Below, piece after piece: positions 24,544 to 38,097 of a stretch of 64,000 nucleotides of DNA; within the stretch, counting starts at the first letter, position 1; every line of letters begins with the position of its first letter. Made by a program: the position numbers and the translations under genes. Source of the stretch: Sindora glabra (lineage: Eukaryota; Streptophyta; Magnoliopsida; Fabales; Fabaceae); contig CM035226.1 in NCBI GenBank assembly GCA_020226215.1, positions 61,837,455 to 61,901,454 of the forward strand, read 5' to 3'. The notes under the pieces are model-generated. The model was not told where the DNA came from. It made no database searches and saw only the letters and a list, made by a program, of their open reading frames with translations.

Positions 24544-26426
24544 AAGTTCTGAATATCTAGAAAGAACCAAGAAGATAAGGTTCAGTTTTAGTTCTTTTGT
24601 GCAGGGATGTCATTTTTTAATGCTGAGATTTGTATCATGATGCTAATAATTAAATAAATTTAAATTTAATTTATTATTAATATAAATTAATTTTATATGA
24701 TTATTTATTATATTATTAAAGATTATTAAAAAAATTTTATTGTTAATACAAATTTATAGTTAATATATTTTTAATAAGGTGTTGTATTTTTATTCACTTA
24801 TAATGTAAAAAAAAATTATATCAATAATGGATCAAATTTAAACCATAATCAAATATTCATCCAAATCAATTTAAAGATGCATTACAATAAGTCATCATTT
24901 GGGCCATAATTAAAATTGTGGTACAAAATTAAAATTTTCATAACTATACTACTTAGTTATAAGGATACTAGTTGAATGGATTTGTATTATAAAGGAGCGT
25001 AACAAGGAAATTGCCATTAAAAAAAGGTTATACAACATAATTTTGTGTGTGTGTGTCATGAATTCACTCATGACTAATAAATTTTCCTAGTCACAAGTAT
25101 AAATGTGACAAGAAATATGCATCCATAACTATTAGCTGATATTACTACAAAGAGAATCATGGTAAAAAAAAATAAAATTAATACAAAAACTAATATAACT
25201 AATTAAAATAAATTCTATATATTTAAATTGGATTGATTGTATAATCAATTCAACAGAATGTTAGCCTATTATTTGAATTGTATACTTTTAACCCAAATCA
25301 AGCAATTATAAACCATTTGAATTGTGTTTGTTTGAAAATCACAAATTATATTTGTTTATGAGGAATAGAACATGAATCTTTGAGCTATAAATGTCAAGCT
25401 TTACCATTGCATCTATTTGATTCTTTGATATTACAATATAATATATTTTATATAAAATTTTAGTTGATTAGTTAATTCCAAATATAAAAATATACTCATG
25501 CAATATTAATTATATAGAAATAAAATATTACATAAATACACACAATAAAAGTACACTTATGTTAAAAAGTTTTATAATTTTATTTTAAAAATTATTTTAT
25601 GTAGTATAAAATTCTATTTGTTCTATCATTAATTTTACTTGCATTAAATTTATTCCTTATAAATGTCATGTATTAATTTTATCTTTCATAAATAACAAAT
25701 TAGTTAATTTTGTCCCTATATTAATATTTTTATTAATGGGTTAATGACTATAAAAATAGAATAATTAAAATAATAGATAAATATATGTAATTAATGAAAT
25801 TGATATTGAAATTGTATGAGGTATCAAATTGATGTAACTTAAATTTATGAGGGACCAAATATGAAAAAAAAAATTAAAAGAATTGATTGACAATAATTCA
25901 TATTAATTTTTAATAGGCTTTAAATATGAATTTTGAAGTACATATTGCCCTATAAATAAAATATTTGAATTTATAATTAGTTATTTAAAATTATATATAT
26001 AAAGAAAAATTTATTGATAGTATAAGTCTAAATAACTTATACAAAATCTAAACTATTAATCTCATCAAAATTGAAAGGTTGAGATCACTTCATTTTTATG
26101 CAACTTTTGTTGCTCTTTTCCTCAATTAATGCACTAATTAAAAATTTTCAAATCATTAGTATACTAAAATTCTATTTTAGTAAAAGAAATAAAAAATAGA
26201 TTATTTCTCTTACAATTATTATTTATGATCTCTTTATTTATTTATTTTTATGATTGCCATTCATTATATGTATTTATTTAAAATAAATTCTTTTAATTAT
26301 AAGGATAATTTCTATTTATTTATAATTCCTATCATTATTATGTACAATTATTAAATTTCTTTTGAGAATTAAATTTGGTTATTTAAGGTTACAAATAATA
26401 ATATATTAAGCATATAAAATATACTT

Positions 26427-26429
<3 letters not shown>

Positions 26430-26501
<72 letters not shown>

Positions 26502-26547
26502 TGTATGTATGTATGTATGTATGTATGTATGTATGTATGTATGTATC
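26430..26547 (+). repeat. Compound microsatellite (AT)n-(GTAT)n
   Basis: About 45 bp of AT dinucleotide run directly into about 73 bp of uninterrupted GTAT tetranucleotide. The sharp switch of unit suggests a GTAT variant that arose in and expanded from the AT tract. Confidence 0.95.
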
Positions 26548-26852
26548 ACATTACATGAATACTTTAAAAATATTGTTATGAACATTTAGATTTATTTATA
26601 ATACTCATAAGTAATTATCTAACATTTTATATAATTAGAAAATTTATGAAGACAAATATTTTATATTTGTCATAATTTTTTATTATAATTTAATTTTACA
26701 ATTTATGTAATACAGTTTAAATATATTAGTATAAATTTTTTATTTACTTTAATAATAGATAATAAAGCTTTAGTTTTATATTAAGGTATATTTCTAAAGT
26801 AGTTCCTTTAAAACACTAAAATTTCATATTTTATTTTAAATTAAAGAGTAGT

Positions 26853-26854
<2 letters not shown>

Positions 26855-26929
<75 letters not shown>
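26855..26929 (+). repeat. (AT)n microsatellite
   Basis: About 75 bp of uninterrupted AT dinucleotide. Confidence 0.95.
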
Positions 26930-26931
<2 letters not shown>

Positions 26932-27602
26932 CCATAAAAAAATCTATCTTTAAGGAGAACGACATGTAGTAATCATAAAAAAAATCTTCTAATTTTAATT
27001 TAATATTTTTTTCACTAAATTGGAATTGTATTATATTAATGATTGAAATTTAATACTTAATGCATTAATTGAGAGAAAAAGAATAAGTTATAAGCATCAT
27101 AAAACTTGATTAAAATAAATTAATCTTAAACTTTAAATTTTAATGAAATTAACATCTTAGATTTGGTGTAAGTTATTTATACTTACACTAATGTTAACAT
27201 ATTCCCCCTATATATATATATGAAGAGAGAGAAAGAGACAAACACATATACAGAAGCTTCCAAATTGTACTAGTATGTATTTTTTTAAAAAAAAATATGT
27301 ATAATTACAATACACATAACTAAATTATTACAAACTAAATTCACTTTAAAAAGTAATATATTGTTATTACAAGATAAAAATAAAAATTTTTACATTTTCC
27401 CAATATTTTTATTATTTTTTAAAAATTTCTTCAATAAAGGTTAAATTATATGAAATAAATATCCATATAAATTATAATTTTAAACTACTATAAATATTTA
27501 AATTTTAATCATAAATTAATATTTAAATTATTATAAATTTATTCATTTTTAATTTTTTTATTTATAATACTTATCTTTATCATTTACAAATGTAAGTTAA
27601 AT

Positions 27603-30205
27603 TGTTTGACCTAGGGGTAGGAATTGGTTGGGTTAGATTGGTTAGCAGGTTTAATTTCAATTGATCGCCCTTCAACATTTTTGTGTAAATCCCAATCAAA
27701 ATTGATTGCTTAAAACTCCCAATTCAACATTAATAAATCTAGTTTGGAGTGGTTTCAAGTGAGTTTGGTCAATTTAAAAAGCAAATCCAACCAGAGTCAA
27801 GAATTAAGGTAACACATTCATAAAACAAATACAAGTATGCAACAAGCTCTTTTAGGAAGCCTTTCCAAGTCAATATAAATAAGCAAGAACCATATTTATT
27901 TAGAAATCTAATTTTTTACTCAAATAACTTTCAATTCCAAACCCCAAGTTCCTAACCATTAAGTTATGCCTTAAATACAGAATTGAATGAGAATAGGTTG
28001 ATAACATCAAATTAATATAGAGAAAAAGCTAAATTTGAAAAAGATGAAACTTAGCACATGCATTTATATATTTGTTTTTCACTATTGACATCAATGCCAT
28101 AAGCTAAGTAAGAATAAAGGAGTTATCAATATACAAAATTATTAGGTGTATTTTCAATTTCTCTACCCATTTCTTATATCTTGAAAATGATGCAATGTAA
28201 TTATGATGCTTATCTTTTAACTCAAATTTTATGTATCAACCCCTGCTTGTCTCCTTTCTGTTAAATGCATTACGAAATCACCTTTGCTTATGACATATAA
28301 TTTAAAGTTTCCAATCCATTACAGAAGAATAATACTCCCCACTTTCTTTGCTTGCTAGCTAAACTAGTAGTGCCACTATCATCTATTACTTGACATTTAC
28401 ATTATCTTGTTTACTACATTCACATGTTGAATGGTGCTCAAACATCAATTAAATCTTAAAATACAAATTTAGATGTTAAGAAACTAAAAAGCCATAAGAC
28501 CAATTTAATAAAATAACTTTTTGAAAAATTTCCTTGCCTACTCATGTTCATAATACCATTCAACTGTCATTAATAGCAAGAAAAGTGTGAGCAAAATAAG
28601 TTCTCAAATATTAAAGTCCAAGGTTTATTCCTTAGGTTTTATCTTCTTTATAAGTTTAAAAATGAAAAAACCAAGACCATAATACTAAGAATTGCATAGC
28701 TTGAATAAATACCTAGAGCAAAAATTGAGATTGACTAGGAATCTGTCTACATTAAACTTGCTTTCACTATTTGGAATTAGGTTGTTGAAATTATTGTTAG
28801 AAACATTGAAGTTTCTAAGGTTGGAGAAATCAATATCAGGAACGTGCCTATTGAACTTGTTAATTTCAGTAAGGAAGCAAACCAAGCCTAAAATTTAATG
28901 TATATCAAGGAGTTCCCTGGAGAAGCTAATGCCTAAAATGTCGATCTTTTTCAAATTATTTAAACCCCTAAGAGAAACAAGGAGATCTCTAGAGTTTTAA
29001 GAGTCATTGGTATCAATCCTTATAACTAGTTATTACTCAAGTCAAGGGTTTTAAGAGTCGCTACTTCACAAAGAGAGCATGCATCCAAAATCCCAATTGA
29101 ATTTAAATTAGAAAGAACTATTTTCTTCATTGATTTCGACCTAGTGTAATAGTTCACACTAATCAAATTTTGAGTACAAGGGTCTAAAGTAAGGTTCTAA
29201 CCCCAGTTGACATCATCATTGTAAAGTTAATTTCATTTTTATAATCGGACATGTAAATGTATTTAATTACTATAATGGAAACCGTTGGACTGAAATTCTA
29301 AAACTTCTCCATTTTCATTTGGGTGAAAAGAAAAACTAAAAAAAATTAATACCTTAATCCATATATAAAGTTTACCATTTGAAATTGAATATCAAAATCA
29401 CTACTTTATATATTGCTTTATGTTTATGCATTTTGCTAGTGTGTTACATATTATTTTCTTTATGAAATAATTATTTTTTATTTTTACTTTGAATTTCTCT
29501 CTCCACTTGCTATATCCTTAAAATCTAAATTATTTAGTGTTCATTACTCAGTTTGCTCCCCTATTTTTACACATACAACCCTAAACTATTTAATGTTTAT
29601 TAAATTATAGAAAACCTTGCTATGCTCCTGAAATCTAACACCTTACAGAAACCCATCTAAAGCTAATTGAACAATTCAACCTATCAAGTCAACTAAAACA
29701 ATCCAGACATGTAAATAGGAAAAATTTAAAGAACTTGTTAGGCTTACCTCGAGCAGGGATTCTCTATTGCTAAATCTTCATAGCTTTTAAATGAAGTTTC
29801 AACTAACTGAAATAGATGCTATATTTGCTGACAAAAGGATGAACTTGGAGAATCTATTAGTGGGACAATGTAAATGGTGGTGACGAACAACCAGAATCAA
29901 AAGATTTGTGGAAATTATGTATAGGCATAAACTTAGCTTCTTTCATGTGTGTGAGAGTGAAGTTATGATGGCATTGGCCTTGGCAATCCAAATGATATCA
30001 TTTTGATGTCTCAAGCAATTGGGTTTGATCTCTATCGGATAAGATAGTAAAGATTTGCATTCGACTAAAATTTTTATTTTAACTAATTTGTCTATTCACA
30101 TTCGCCTAAAACTTTAATTTGACCCATACCCACCCAATAATTTTTAGGTTCGACTGGTCAAATTTACTTGGGTTGGATATTTTTTTCCATACTTAGCTTG
30201 ACCAT
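27603..30205 (-). repeat. Right arm of the large inverted duplication
   Basis: This is the reverse-complement partner of 8405-11045, colinear along its length. It carries the second copy of the LRR receptor-kinase relic. No TG..CA or other terminal signature is seen at its edges, so a segmental inverted duplication or two copies of an uncharacterised element are both possible. Confidence 0.85.
28625..29211 (-). pseudogene. Leucine-rich-repeat receptor-like kinase ectodomain, decayed fragment (right copy)
   Basis: On the minus strand the order matches the left copy: N-cap relic starting V-N-W-G, a T-L-K-T-L-D-L-S-N-N repeat, then FSNLRNFNVSNNNFNNLIPN, K-F-N-V-D-R-F-L-V-N-L-N-F-C and K-L-C. 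The N-cap Trp and Cys positions and the reading frame are broken at different places from the left copy. Some damage is shared, for example a stop soon after the terminal cap, so at least part of the decay preceded the duplication. No kinase domain was found. Confidence 0.7.
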
Positions 30206-30661
30206 TCATAAATTTTTAATATTAATCTCATCCTTTATATATATTTTTTATTTTATTTTTATCTTTTCATCTATCAAGTCATTAATCAATTAATAGAAAT
30301 ACAAATTGATAGAGCAAATTAATTAAATTATCATTTATATGGAGCAAAATTGACATAAAATATTTATAAAGAATGAAATTGATACAACTGAAATTAATGA
30401 GAGAGCAAAATGGGATTTTAGACTATTTTATATGTATCACACTCTTAAATATTTTTAATATAATAATTTAATTATTATTAAATTCTATATAATTTTGCAC
30501 AATTAATATTTTTAATTTCTTAATAAATTTTTTCTTAATACTATAGTGATGAATGTAAAACTTATTATTACATATTTTTATGATAAAACTTGTTATCATT
30601 TATGCCAAGAATCATATTATTGATACATATTATAATGATTTTACTATTTTCATATTATATA

Positions 30662-30736
<75 letters not shown>

Positions 30737-31399
30737 TGTTATCATATTTTTTAAGAAGAATGTGACTTGATCAAAAATAAATTTTTTATAATATTTTGTA
30801 CTTTGAATGATTTATTTTTATTTGAGATATATTTTAAAAAATAGATCAAACAATGAATTGAAAAAAATTATTGTGCATGTATATATTATATATATGTATA
30901 AGTTAATCTTATTAACTTTTACTTTTAATATGTAAAGATTTAAGTTTATTAAATAATTGTATAATACAATCTTCAACATATTATAATATTTATTTCATTG
31001 ACATATATTCATTTTATTATGCAAGTTAATTAATAGAAGTTTAAATGGTTATTTATTAATTATGAAGAATTGTTATGCCCACACACATGTACACATACGC
31101 ACATGTGCAGACACACACACACACATTATGCGTGTAAAATAAATAATTAATTCATAAGCTTTTAGCTAAATTGGGGACCTTTAATTAATTAACGAAGACA
31201 AGCAATTATTCTAATTAATTAGTTAATTAGCCCCTAATTAGTAAATATTAAAAAGTTATGAAATTAAGCATTTTTAATTAATTGATTCATAAAATATATA
31301 TAAAAAGATAATATATATATCTAAATATTTTTCATTATCTATCACATTGCAGCATGTTACACTTATTATAATTAGCCTTTTTTATATGTATATTAGCCA
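30206..31399. other. AT-rich spacer with microsatellites
   Basis: No gene is present. It holds an (AT)n tract at 30655-30732 and a degenerate (AC)n tract at 31080-31126. The 61-aa open frame at 30580-30765 is an artefact of the AT repeat. Confidence 0.7.
30655..30732 (+). repeat. (AT)n microsatellite
   Basis: About 78 bp of AT dinucleotide with one early GT interruption. Confidence 0.95.
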
Positions 31400-31439
31400 T
31401 GTGAATGATATATTTAGTTATAACTTTATCTATGGAATT

Positions 31440-31790
31440 AATCTATGACATAAATAATACTTGGCCATTGGTAAAGTTTTTTAACTTATATGATAGCATT
31501 GTCACAGGAATGTATTTCTATAAATTAGTTTGTGTCATAAGTGAAATTTATTATGGGTAAAGTTTTTCCATGACATAAATGATACTTTACCATGATGATT
31601 ATGGTCCTATAGCTTAATTCGTATCATAAGTGATATTTTGCTATAGGTAAAAGTTTTGTAGCATAAGTTTTTAAATTTTTTGCACATTTATTTGAATTTT
31701 TTATTCTCATAATAAGAGATAAAATTACCATAATTTTTAAATTTTTATGGTACAATTCATGGCACAAATGTTAATTTGTTATAGTAATGT
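31440..31790 (+). repeat. Degenerate short repeats of about 60 bp, possible transposon subterminal array
   Basis: A phrase of the form R-CATAA(A/G)TGATA-YTT followed by a T/G-rich word and GGTAAAG recurs about five times (near 31447, 31529, 31571, 31622, 31752) at spacings that are multiples of roughly 45-65 bp. Such arrays occur at the ends of CACTA and other DNA transposons. No terminal repeat or target duplication could be assigned. Confidence 0.4.
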
Positions 31791-31800
31791 CTTGTTAACA

Positions 31801-32350
31801 ATGCTATTAAATGATTAACTTCTACATTAAATTAAGAAAGGACTTTATTAATTGAGTAACAAATTAATAATGGAAGGATGAAATTGATATCATAACTTTC
31901 TTAAAGGCCCAACTAGTTTAACTTTAATTTATAAAGGATATATCAATGTCCAAATTAGCCAATTGGCTTATAACTAACTATCCCAACAGTCACTTTGATC
32001 TAAAATACACCTATGCCTGCAATTCACTAACAAATAGATCATATTAAGTCAAATCTAATCAAGGCTAACTCAAAAGCTTATCCACTTAGCTAACATAAAG
32101 ATTGAATACTTGCAATTAGTATCACAAAGAGTAAAAGGAACTCTGACATGTCTATAAATAGCAATCAACAACATGAAGAGCTTTAACTCATAAAGGCTCA
32201 ACATTAATTAAGTATAGAGGCATCTATAAAAAGCTCATGGTATATCACTAAAAGATCTATCTACAATTCCTTATTGTTACTATGCCTACACTTCTACTCA
32301 CTTAAGTATTGGAGTGCACTTGGTAGATCACTTCTATCATATGCACCTGA
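31801..32350 (+). mobile_element. Probable Tat-lineage Ty3/gypsy LTR remnant
   Basis: TATAAATAGCAATCAACAAC (about 32154) is a TATA-plus-leader arrangement. It is followed at about 32292-32330 by CTTCTACTCACTTAAGTATT then GGAGTGCACTTGG, which resembles the conserved stretch (ACTTRAGCATCGGAGTG) near the 3' end of LTRs in the plant Tat group. Boundaries and target duplication were not found. Confidence 0.4.
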
Positions 32351-35122
32351 CTTTTTATTCTTTGTGTAGGGAACTAGATTCAACCAAACCATACTTTGTT
32401 AACCAAACCATATTAGAGTTGTTATTTAGCATTGTGTATTACTTTCCTTACCATTATATCCCATCATTCTCATTCTATAACTTCTCAATCCCACCATTGG
32501 AAACCATCCACTATCATCCATGCTACTTTCCTTACTGAAAAAGATTAGTGGAAGATAATGGAAATTAAGCACAATGACTTGAGGGAACAAATCTATTACC
32601 TTTATGTAAAACTTGAAGTCTTTTGACAATCCAACCATTAACATCATTCCAATTTGCTATTGTTAACAAAACTCAATGTACAACCTCCAATAACTTTTAA
32701 CATACAACCACCTCTTTTATGGATTCCTCTAATGGGGTTTAGAATTGTCCTTCCAATCATATAATAACTGAACTTACAATGCCCTAATCATAAAATCCTT
32801 TAACCCTATCAACCTATAATGCATCAATAATACTTACACTCACTTTATGCCCTTGACAAGATTTATAACCTGACCTTTTAATGTCCCTTTATATTCATCA
32901 GGAACAATATCACTATCATTCACCGCTAACATTCTAATTCCAAAAATACCTCAAAATAATAGATGTTTAACACTTGAGCCATATCATGAAAATTAGAACC
33001 CCATTTTCCATTCATTAGCTAAAATAACTCCTAAACCAAAGCATCCTAGGATCTTCCCTTGATTAATGGTGATAACCACCCATTTATTATCAATTTTATG
33101 ATTACACCTTTACCAATAGGTGTTAAATTACCCACTTACATCAAGGCTGATAATGGGACATCTAATCCCCATGAACATCTAAAAGCATTTTAAGCCTCTA
33201 TGCTTTTTTCCAAAGTGCTTGATGTTATCATGTGTCAAGTTTTCTCCATAATGCTCTGAAAGGTAAGCCTTTGATGGCTTACTTCCTTTTTAAGTTGATC
33301 AATCTTAAGTTTTAAACAATTGGTCAAAGTTTTCACTACTTATTTTGTAATAAACATGGTCTTTAAGAAGACTTTTGCAGGTATTGTTAACTTCTAACAA
33401 GGTCATTGAATAACCCTTAAAAAATTCCTCATTCAGCGTAATGTTTTAATGTTTGAAATAATAGATCTCAATAAGGGAGTTATTTTTCATCAAATAATTA
33501 TTGGACTACATCCAGGGCATTATGATTTATCTTTAATAACAAAGCTAATTTCTCTTCAACTAACATCCTACCTTGAATAGAAATTGATTAATGTTGAAGA
33601 AATAGACCTAACCTGATGACAAGTTAATCAAATTTAGATAAAACTAATGCAACAAGAGGTTAAACCCAAAGAGTGAGAAAGACTACCACCTTAAGGTCAT
33701 TTTAATAATTATGAGCCTTTCAATGCCTTTTAAGTTGGATCATTCATGATGTATGAGCAATTAAGCTAATAAAAAAGAAAATAAGTCCAAATAAAAATAT
33801 AAATAAAAATTTATTAAAGATAATTTAATAGTAAAAATACTTAATCTTTTAATAGGTAGAGCATTTTATAGAATTACTCAAATACAAAAGGTTATGCAAT
33901 TCTATTTGGAATGCTTGTTAAACATATGTTGAAGGAGAAATTTTTACATACTCTAGTTATAATATGTGTCTTTACTTTTGATTAATAAATTAATTAAAAT
34001 TTTCAATGCATTAAAAATTGAAAGGTACAATTTTCAATACACATGAATTTCATAATATTGATCATTAACTTCTTTTTGTATGCTAAAAGTAAGGACAAGT
34101 GTTATAAAATATGTCATTATTTTTAATAAACAGGAAAAAGCTAATTACATTTTTCAATGTATTTAAGTTAATATCTTTTTATTAGCTAAAAGTAAAAATT
34201 AAGAGTGGTTAAGATCTATTGAACTGTTCTTAGCTAATTAACTAAACCTAAAGTTAGTTGATTAAAGATCTTAAGAAATGTGATTTGGTTAACTACAGGT
34301 GATTTTTTTTTAGTTCTTAGTTAAAATCATGTGTAAAAGCATTAACCATTATAAATCATAACCAATTGAAATGAGGAAATAAAAACAATGAAGGAGATTT
34401 CTTCATTTTTTACATTATCTAATTTAACCCTTATTATCCAATAAAACCAAAAGTAACTTGAAAGCTATAAAGCTGTAGTTTTCAAACTTCATTTTACCTT
34501 TTAAATGCAAAGATTCATCCCTCTCTTTTTGTTCCCTATAGTTAATTCTTTTTGTTTCTCACTCACAGTTTTATCTTCTTCCTTAAACCTCAAAGTCATA
34601 ATCTTTAAATTGACATTGGAAAAATAAAAAAACTAACTAAGGTTAAGTCAATTCCTAAGAAATGGAACTCATTCAATAGCAAGCCTAATAACTTTAATAA
34701 CAACATCAGTGCCATCATAAATAATGATTGGTTATTCATTCCAACATCAGACTTCCACTCATTTATGTTGGCAAGTGATAGTGGTAAAATGTATTCTTTC
34801 TTTAGTGGTTTTAGGGATTGTAACTTTTTAAAATTGGTTCTCACTTTAGTGTTTGGAAACTTTTGTTAGAATTTTAGGTGAATCCCTAATTAGGATTCTA
34901 GGGATGATTTTACTTTTTGCTGGAATTAAGTTTTGAAATTATTTCTTTTTGCTTTTTAAAAAATCAATCAATCCAACCAATACTAATCAAAATCATTAAT
35001 GTAGTTTGGTTTATGCACACTAAAAGGTTCAGATTAGTTGAATTTTGGGTGACATTAGTTTAGTTTGATTGGTTGGCCTTAACTTGCTTAATTGGTCTTA
35101 ATCAACTAATGATTACCCTTAG

Positions 35123-35206
<84 letters not shown>

Positions 35207-36446
35207 AAAATTAAGGTACAAGAAAATTTCTAAAAAGCTTTAATAGTCTTACAAGTAGGGGACTTTAATATAAGAATTTCTTATCTTCCAATGCATTAAA
35301 GCTATTTGGCTTTAGTGGAGCTAAATTCATTGAGTAATTTTTCTTCTTTAAATTATTATTCATTAAGGTATTGTCAAAGGTGGAAAATATGATGTGCAAA
35401 ATAAATTTTATATTATTTCCTCTTATACTTTAGCTTTTAAGGTGCTACATGTTCTTAATTTAGTGAATTTGATCTCATTTTATGATTAAGTTATAATTTT
35501 AAAATGTAATTGAATTATTTAGTTAATGTTGAATTTTGATATTATTTCATATTCTTTGCCATAACTTGAGCTCTAAAGGTCCAATTGTTAATGTATGTTC
35601 TAGTAGCTAATCATAGAAAATTGTATTTACATACATTGTATTATATTTTCTTTAATATATAAAGGCATTTCACTTAATTGTTATATTTAATATTATATTT
35701 ATGTAATATAAATAAATATAATAATTATCCTTAGAATAATTTATATTATTCTCAAAAGGCCCCTAATTAAGTATTATTATAAACTAGAATAGCATTAATA
35801 CATCAAGATTAGTATATATATTGGCTAATGACCACAATTATGGATAAGATATATTAAGTCAGCTCATATGTTAGAGAACAAGTGTATTGGACTAACCTGC
35901 TATAAAAATGCTACATGCATCTCTATTTGAATGTTATAAGCAATTATCATTATGACAATAATGTGTGTGATCTTTTAACTTGAAATCATTATAGTTCATT
36001 ATATAAGGAGTCGTGTACTTTGATGTCATTTAATGTCACTTATAATAAAGTTAGTCTAAAAGATGATGATTAAGTATATCATGAATCATGCAGTAGGATG
36101 CGAGTGATTTAGATGAAATTTCATTCCTCCTATGTTGGAGGAGTAATATTTGTGAGCCCTTTGATTAAGTGAGGCTATTAAATGCATGATCGTGCTCAAA
36201 TAAATTTATATGTGATATTAATCTATTTATTTTTAGTTATGTTACTATTTATATGTGATATTGATTGATTTATTTTTAGTTATGTTGCTCAAGAATCAAG
36301 AAACATATAGATTAAATTATAAAGAGAGTGGCATATTCCATGCCTTAAGTTTAATGTAGGTATCTAGAATAAAAGGAACTAAATTACATGGTATATTACT
36401 CATGGGAATGTTATGTCAATCATTGGCATTTTCACTACTTAGGCGA
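32351..36446. other. Repeat-like AT-rich sequence without genes
   Basis: No intact gene was found. Open frames of 65-80 aa at 32314-32538, 32426-32647 and 34605-34844 have no recognisable motif. The stretch 32600-33700 has the texture of eroded retrotransposon interior. 35125-35203 is an (AT)n tract. Near 36206-36290 the phrase TTTATATGTGATATT followed by TTTATTTTTAGTTATGTT is tandemly repeated twice. The block 35820-36200 looks like a dispersed plant repeat but could not be placed in a family. Confidence 0.5.
35125..35203 (+). repeat. (AT)n microsatellite
   Basis: About 79 bp of uninterrupted AT dinucleotide. Confidence 0.95.
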
Positions 36447-37675
36447 CATGAAGTAATATCCCAGGTCAATATTTGAATTTTATAAATTTTAATGATAGAA
36501 AATATTTATTTTATTTGATTAATATATGATTTTAAATTTATCTTTTCAAATATATGGCCAATTGATATTAGAAAAAAGAAGGAATTCCTATAAATTGTAA
36601 ATAATTATAGTATTCATGAATGCAAGAAATTATGAAATAACTTATTTATATTTAATAAATTATTTTTCAAAGATCTAAATATATAAAGTGGGATTTTAAA
36701 TAAAATGAATTTTATGGAGAATGTTTTGACATAAATTAATGGTTGACATAAAATGGAATGAATTTTGAAGAGGAGATTTGAGATGAGAGTTGAGCTCATT
36801 AAAGTGAGATGCATGGAATCATATCTCATGGCCTTATTTTAATCTTCTCTCTTTCCTCTCTTTTTCCACTACTTTCGGAAATTTGTAAAAAATATAAAAT
36901 AAATAAAAACCATAGCTTAAATTCTCTGCTTTTTAAGTAGTGGCCTTTCTTTTACCAACTTTTCCCTCCTTTTTCTTTTTTTTTTTCCCACTATATTACA
37001 TTATTTCTCTATTTTTTGGAAGGGGACACAACAGCTTTCTTTCTCTTACCCTTCTTTTGTCTTTTCCCGGGCACAGCATATACAGTGCTGCAGCTTTCAT
37101 TTTTTCTACGGTAGAAATATTCTCTCTCTCTCTGCTTTCTTCTCTCTCGTTTCACCGTCTCTTCCCTCACCTTTCTTTTCTTCCTCCTCGCGTGCGATCT
37201 CTCTCTTTAGGAAGCTGCCATTGTTGCTGCTTCAAGCGGTGCTATCGCTGCCACGGGTGGACACCGTTGCAGCGGCAGCTTCTTCTCAACTCTTGATCGG
37301 GTAAGGTCACACAAGGGAGCAGCTGAGCTTTGGGTAGCTTGGGTTGGCAGACTCCAGCGAAGGGTGTTCCGGCCAGTTCCGGTGCTCTTCGTTCACTTCT
37401 GACGACGATGGTGTATTTCTGGTGAGTTTTTGGTGATTCCACCAAGTTTCCCTCTTCTGTCTCTGGCTGTAGCAAGCTGTTGTTGGTGTTTTCACCTTGT
37501 TTTCCGGTGAGCCACCTCAAAATAACTGAGTGGATTTCTCCTTGAGTTTAGTATTTTATCATTATTTTAATTTTAGTTTAAAATTTATCATATTAGTATA
37601 TGAAATTATATACTTAATCTGGGAATGTTTTGGACATATAATAATAAGTTAGAATATATATATATATATATATAT

Positions 37676-38093
37676 TGTCACGGCCCACTTTTGATCATGA
37701 CCGGCGTGGATCCTGTTACCAGTTTTCACGAGCCTTAACTATTATTATTCTTTCAAACTAATAAGAATCTTCAAATATGACAAGATCAACATACATATAG
37801 AATAATCTAATTTCACACTTGTACACATATAATTAATTCATCACATTATATAATTTATCAAAATTCTATTTGACTGTTAACTCTAATCCCAACTGTCAAA
37901 TAGAATTTTGATAAATTATATAATGTGATGAATTAATTGTATGTGTACAAGTGTGAAATTAGATTATTCTATATGTATGTTGATCTTGTCATATTTGAAG
38001 ATTCTCATTAGTTTGAAAGAATAATAATAGTTAAGGCTTGTGGAAACTGGTAACAGGATCCACGCTGGTTACGATCAAAAGTGGGTCGTGACA
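37676..38093. repeat. 418-bp near-perfect palindrome formed by two head-to-head LTR ends
   Basis: The left arm runs from TGTCACGGCCCACTTTTGAT inward to CTATTTGAC. The right arm runs from GTCAAATAG outward to AAAGTGGGTCGTGACA. Arms are about 200 bp with roughly ten differences, around a 20-nt centre. The uninverted version of this LTR end (42210-42445 and 47632-47870, minus orientation) has the same ATTTGAC...GTCAAAT words but then runs on into CCCATACTAAGG, so the right arm here is an added copy. It is the most stable hairpin in the window. Confidence 0.9.
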
Positions 38094-38097
38094 AAGT

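Larger units (their letters stand above)
24553..27602. other. AT-rich spacer without genes
   Basis: Roughly 3 kb of very AT-rich sequence with two long microsatellites (annotated separately). No ORF of note, RNA gene or clear element boundary was seen. Confidence 0.6.
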
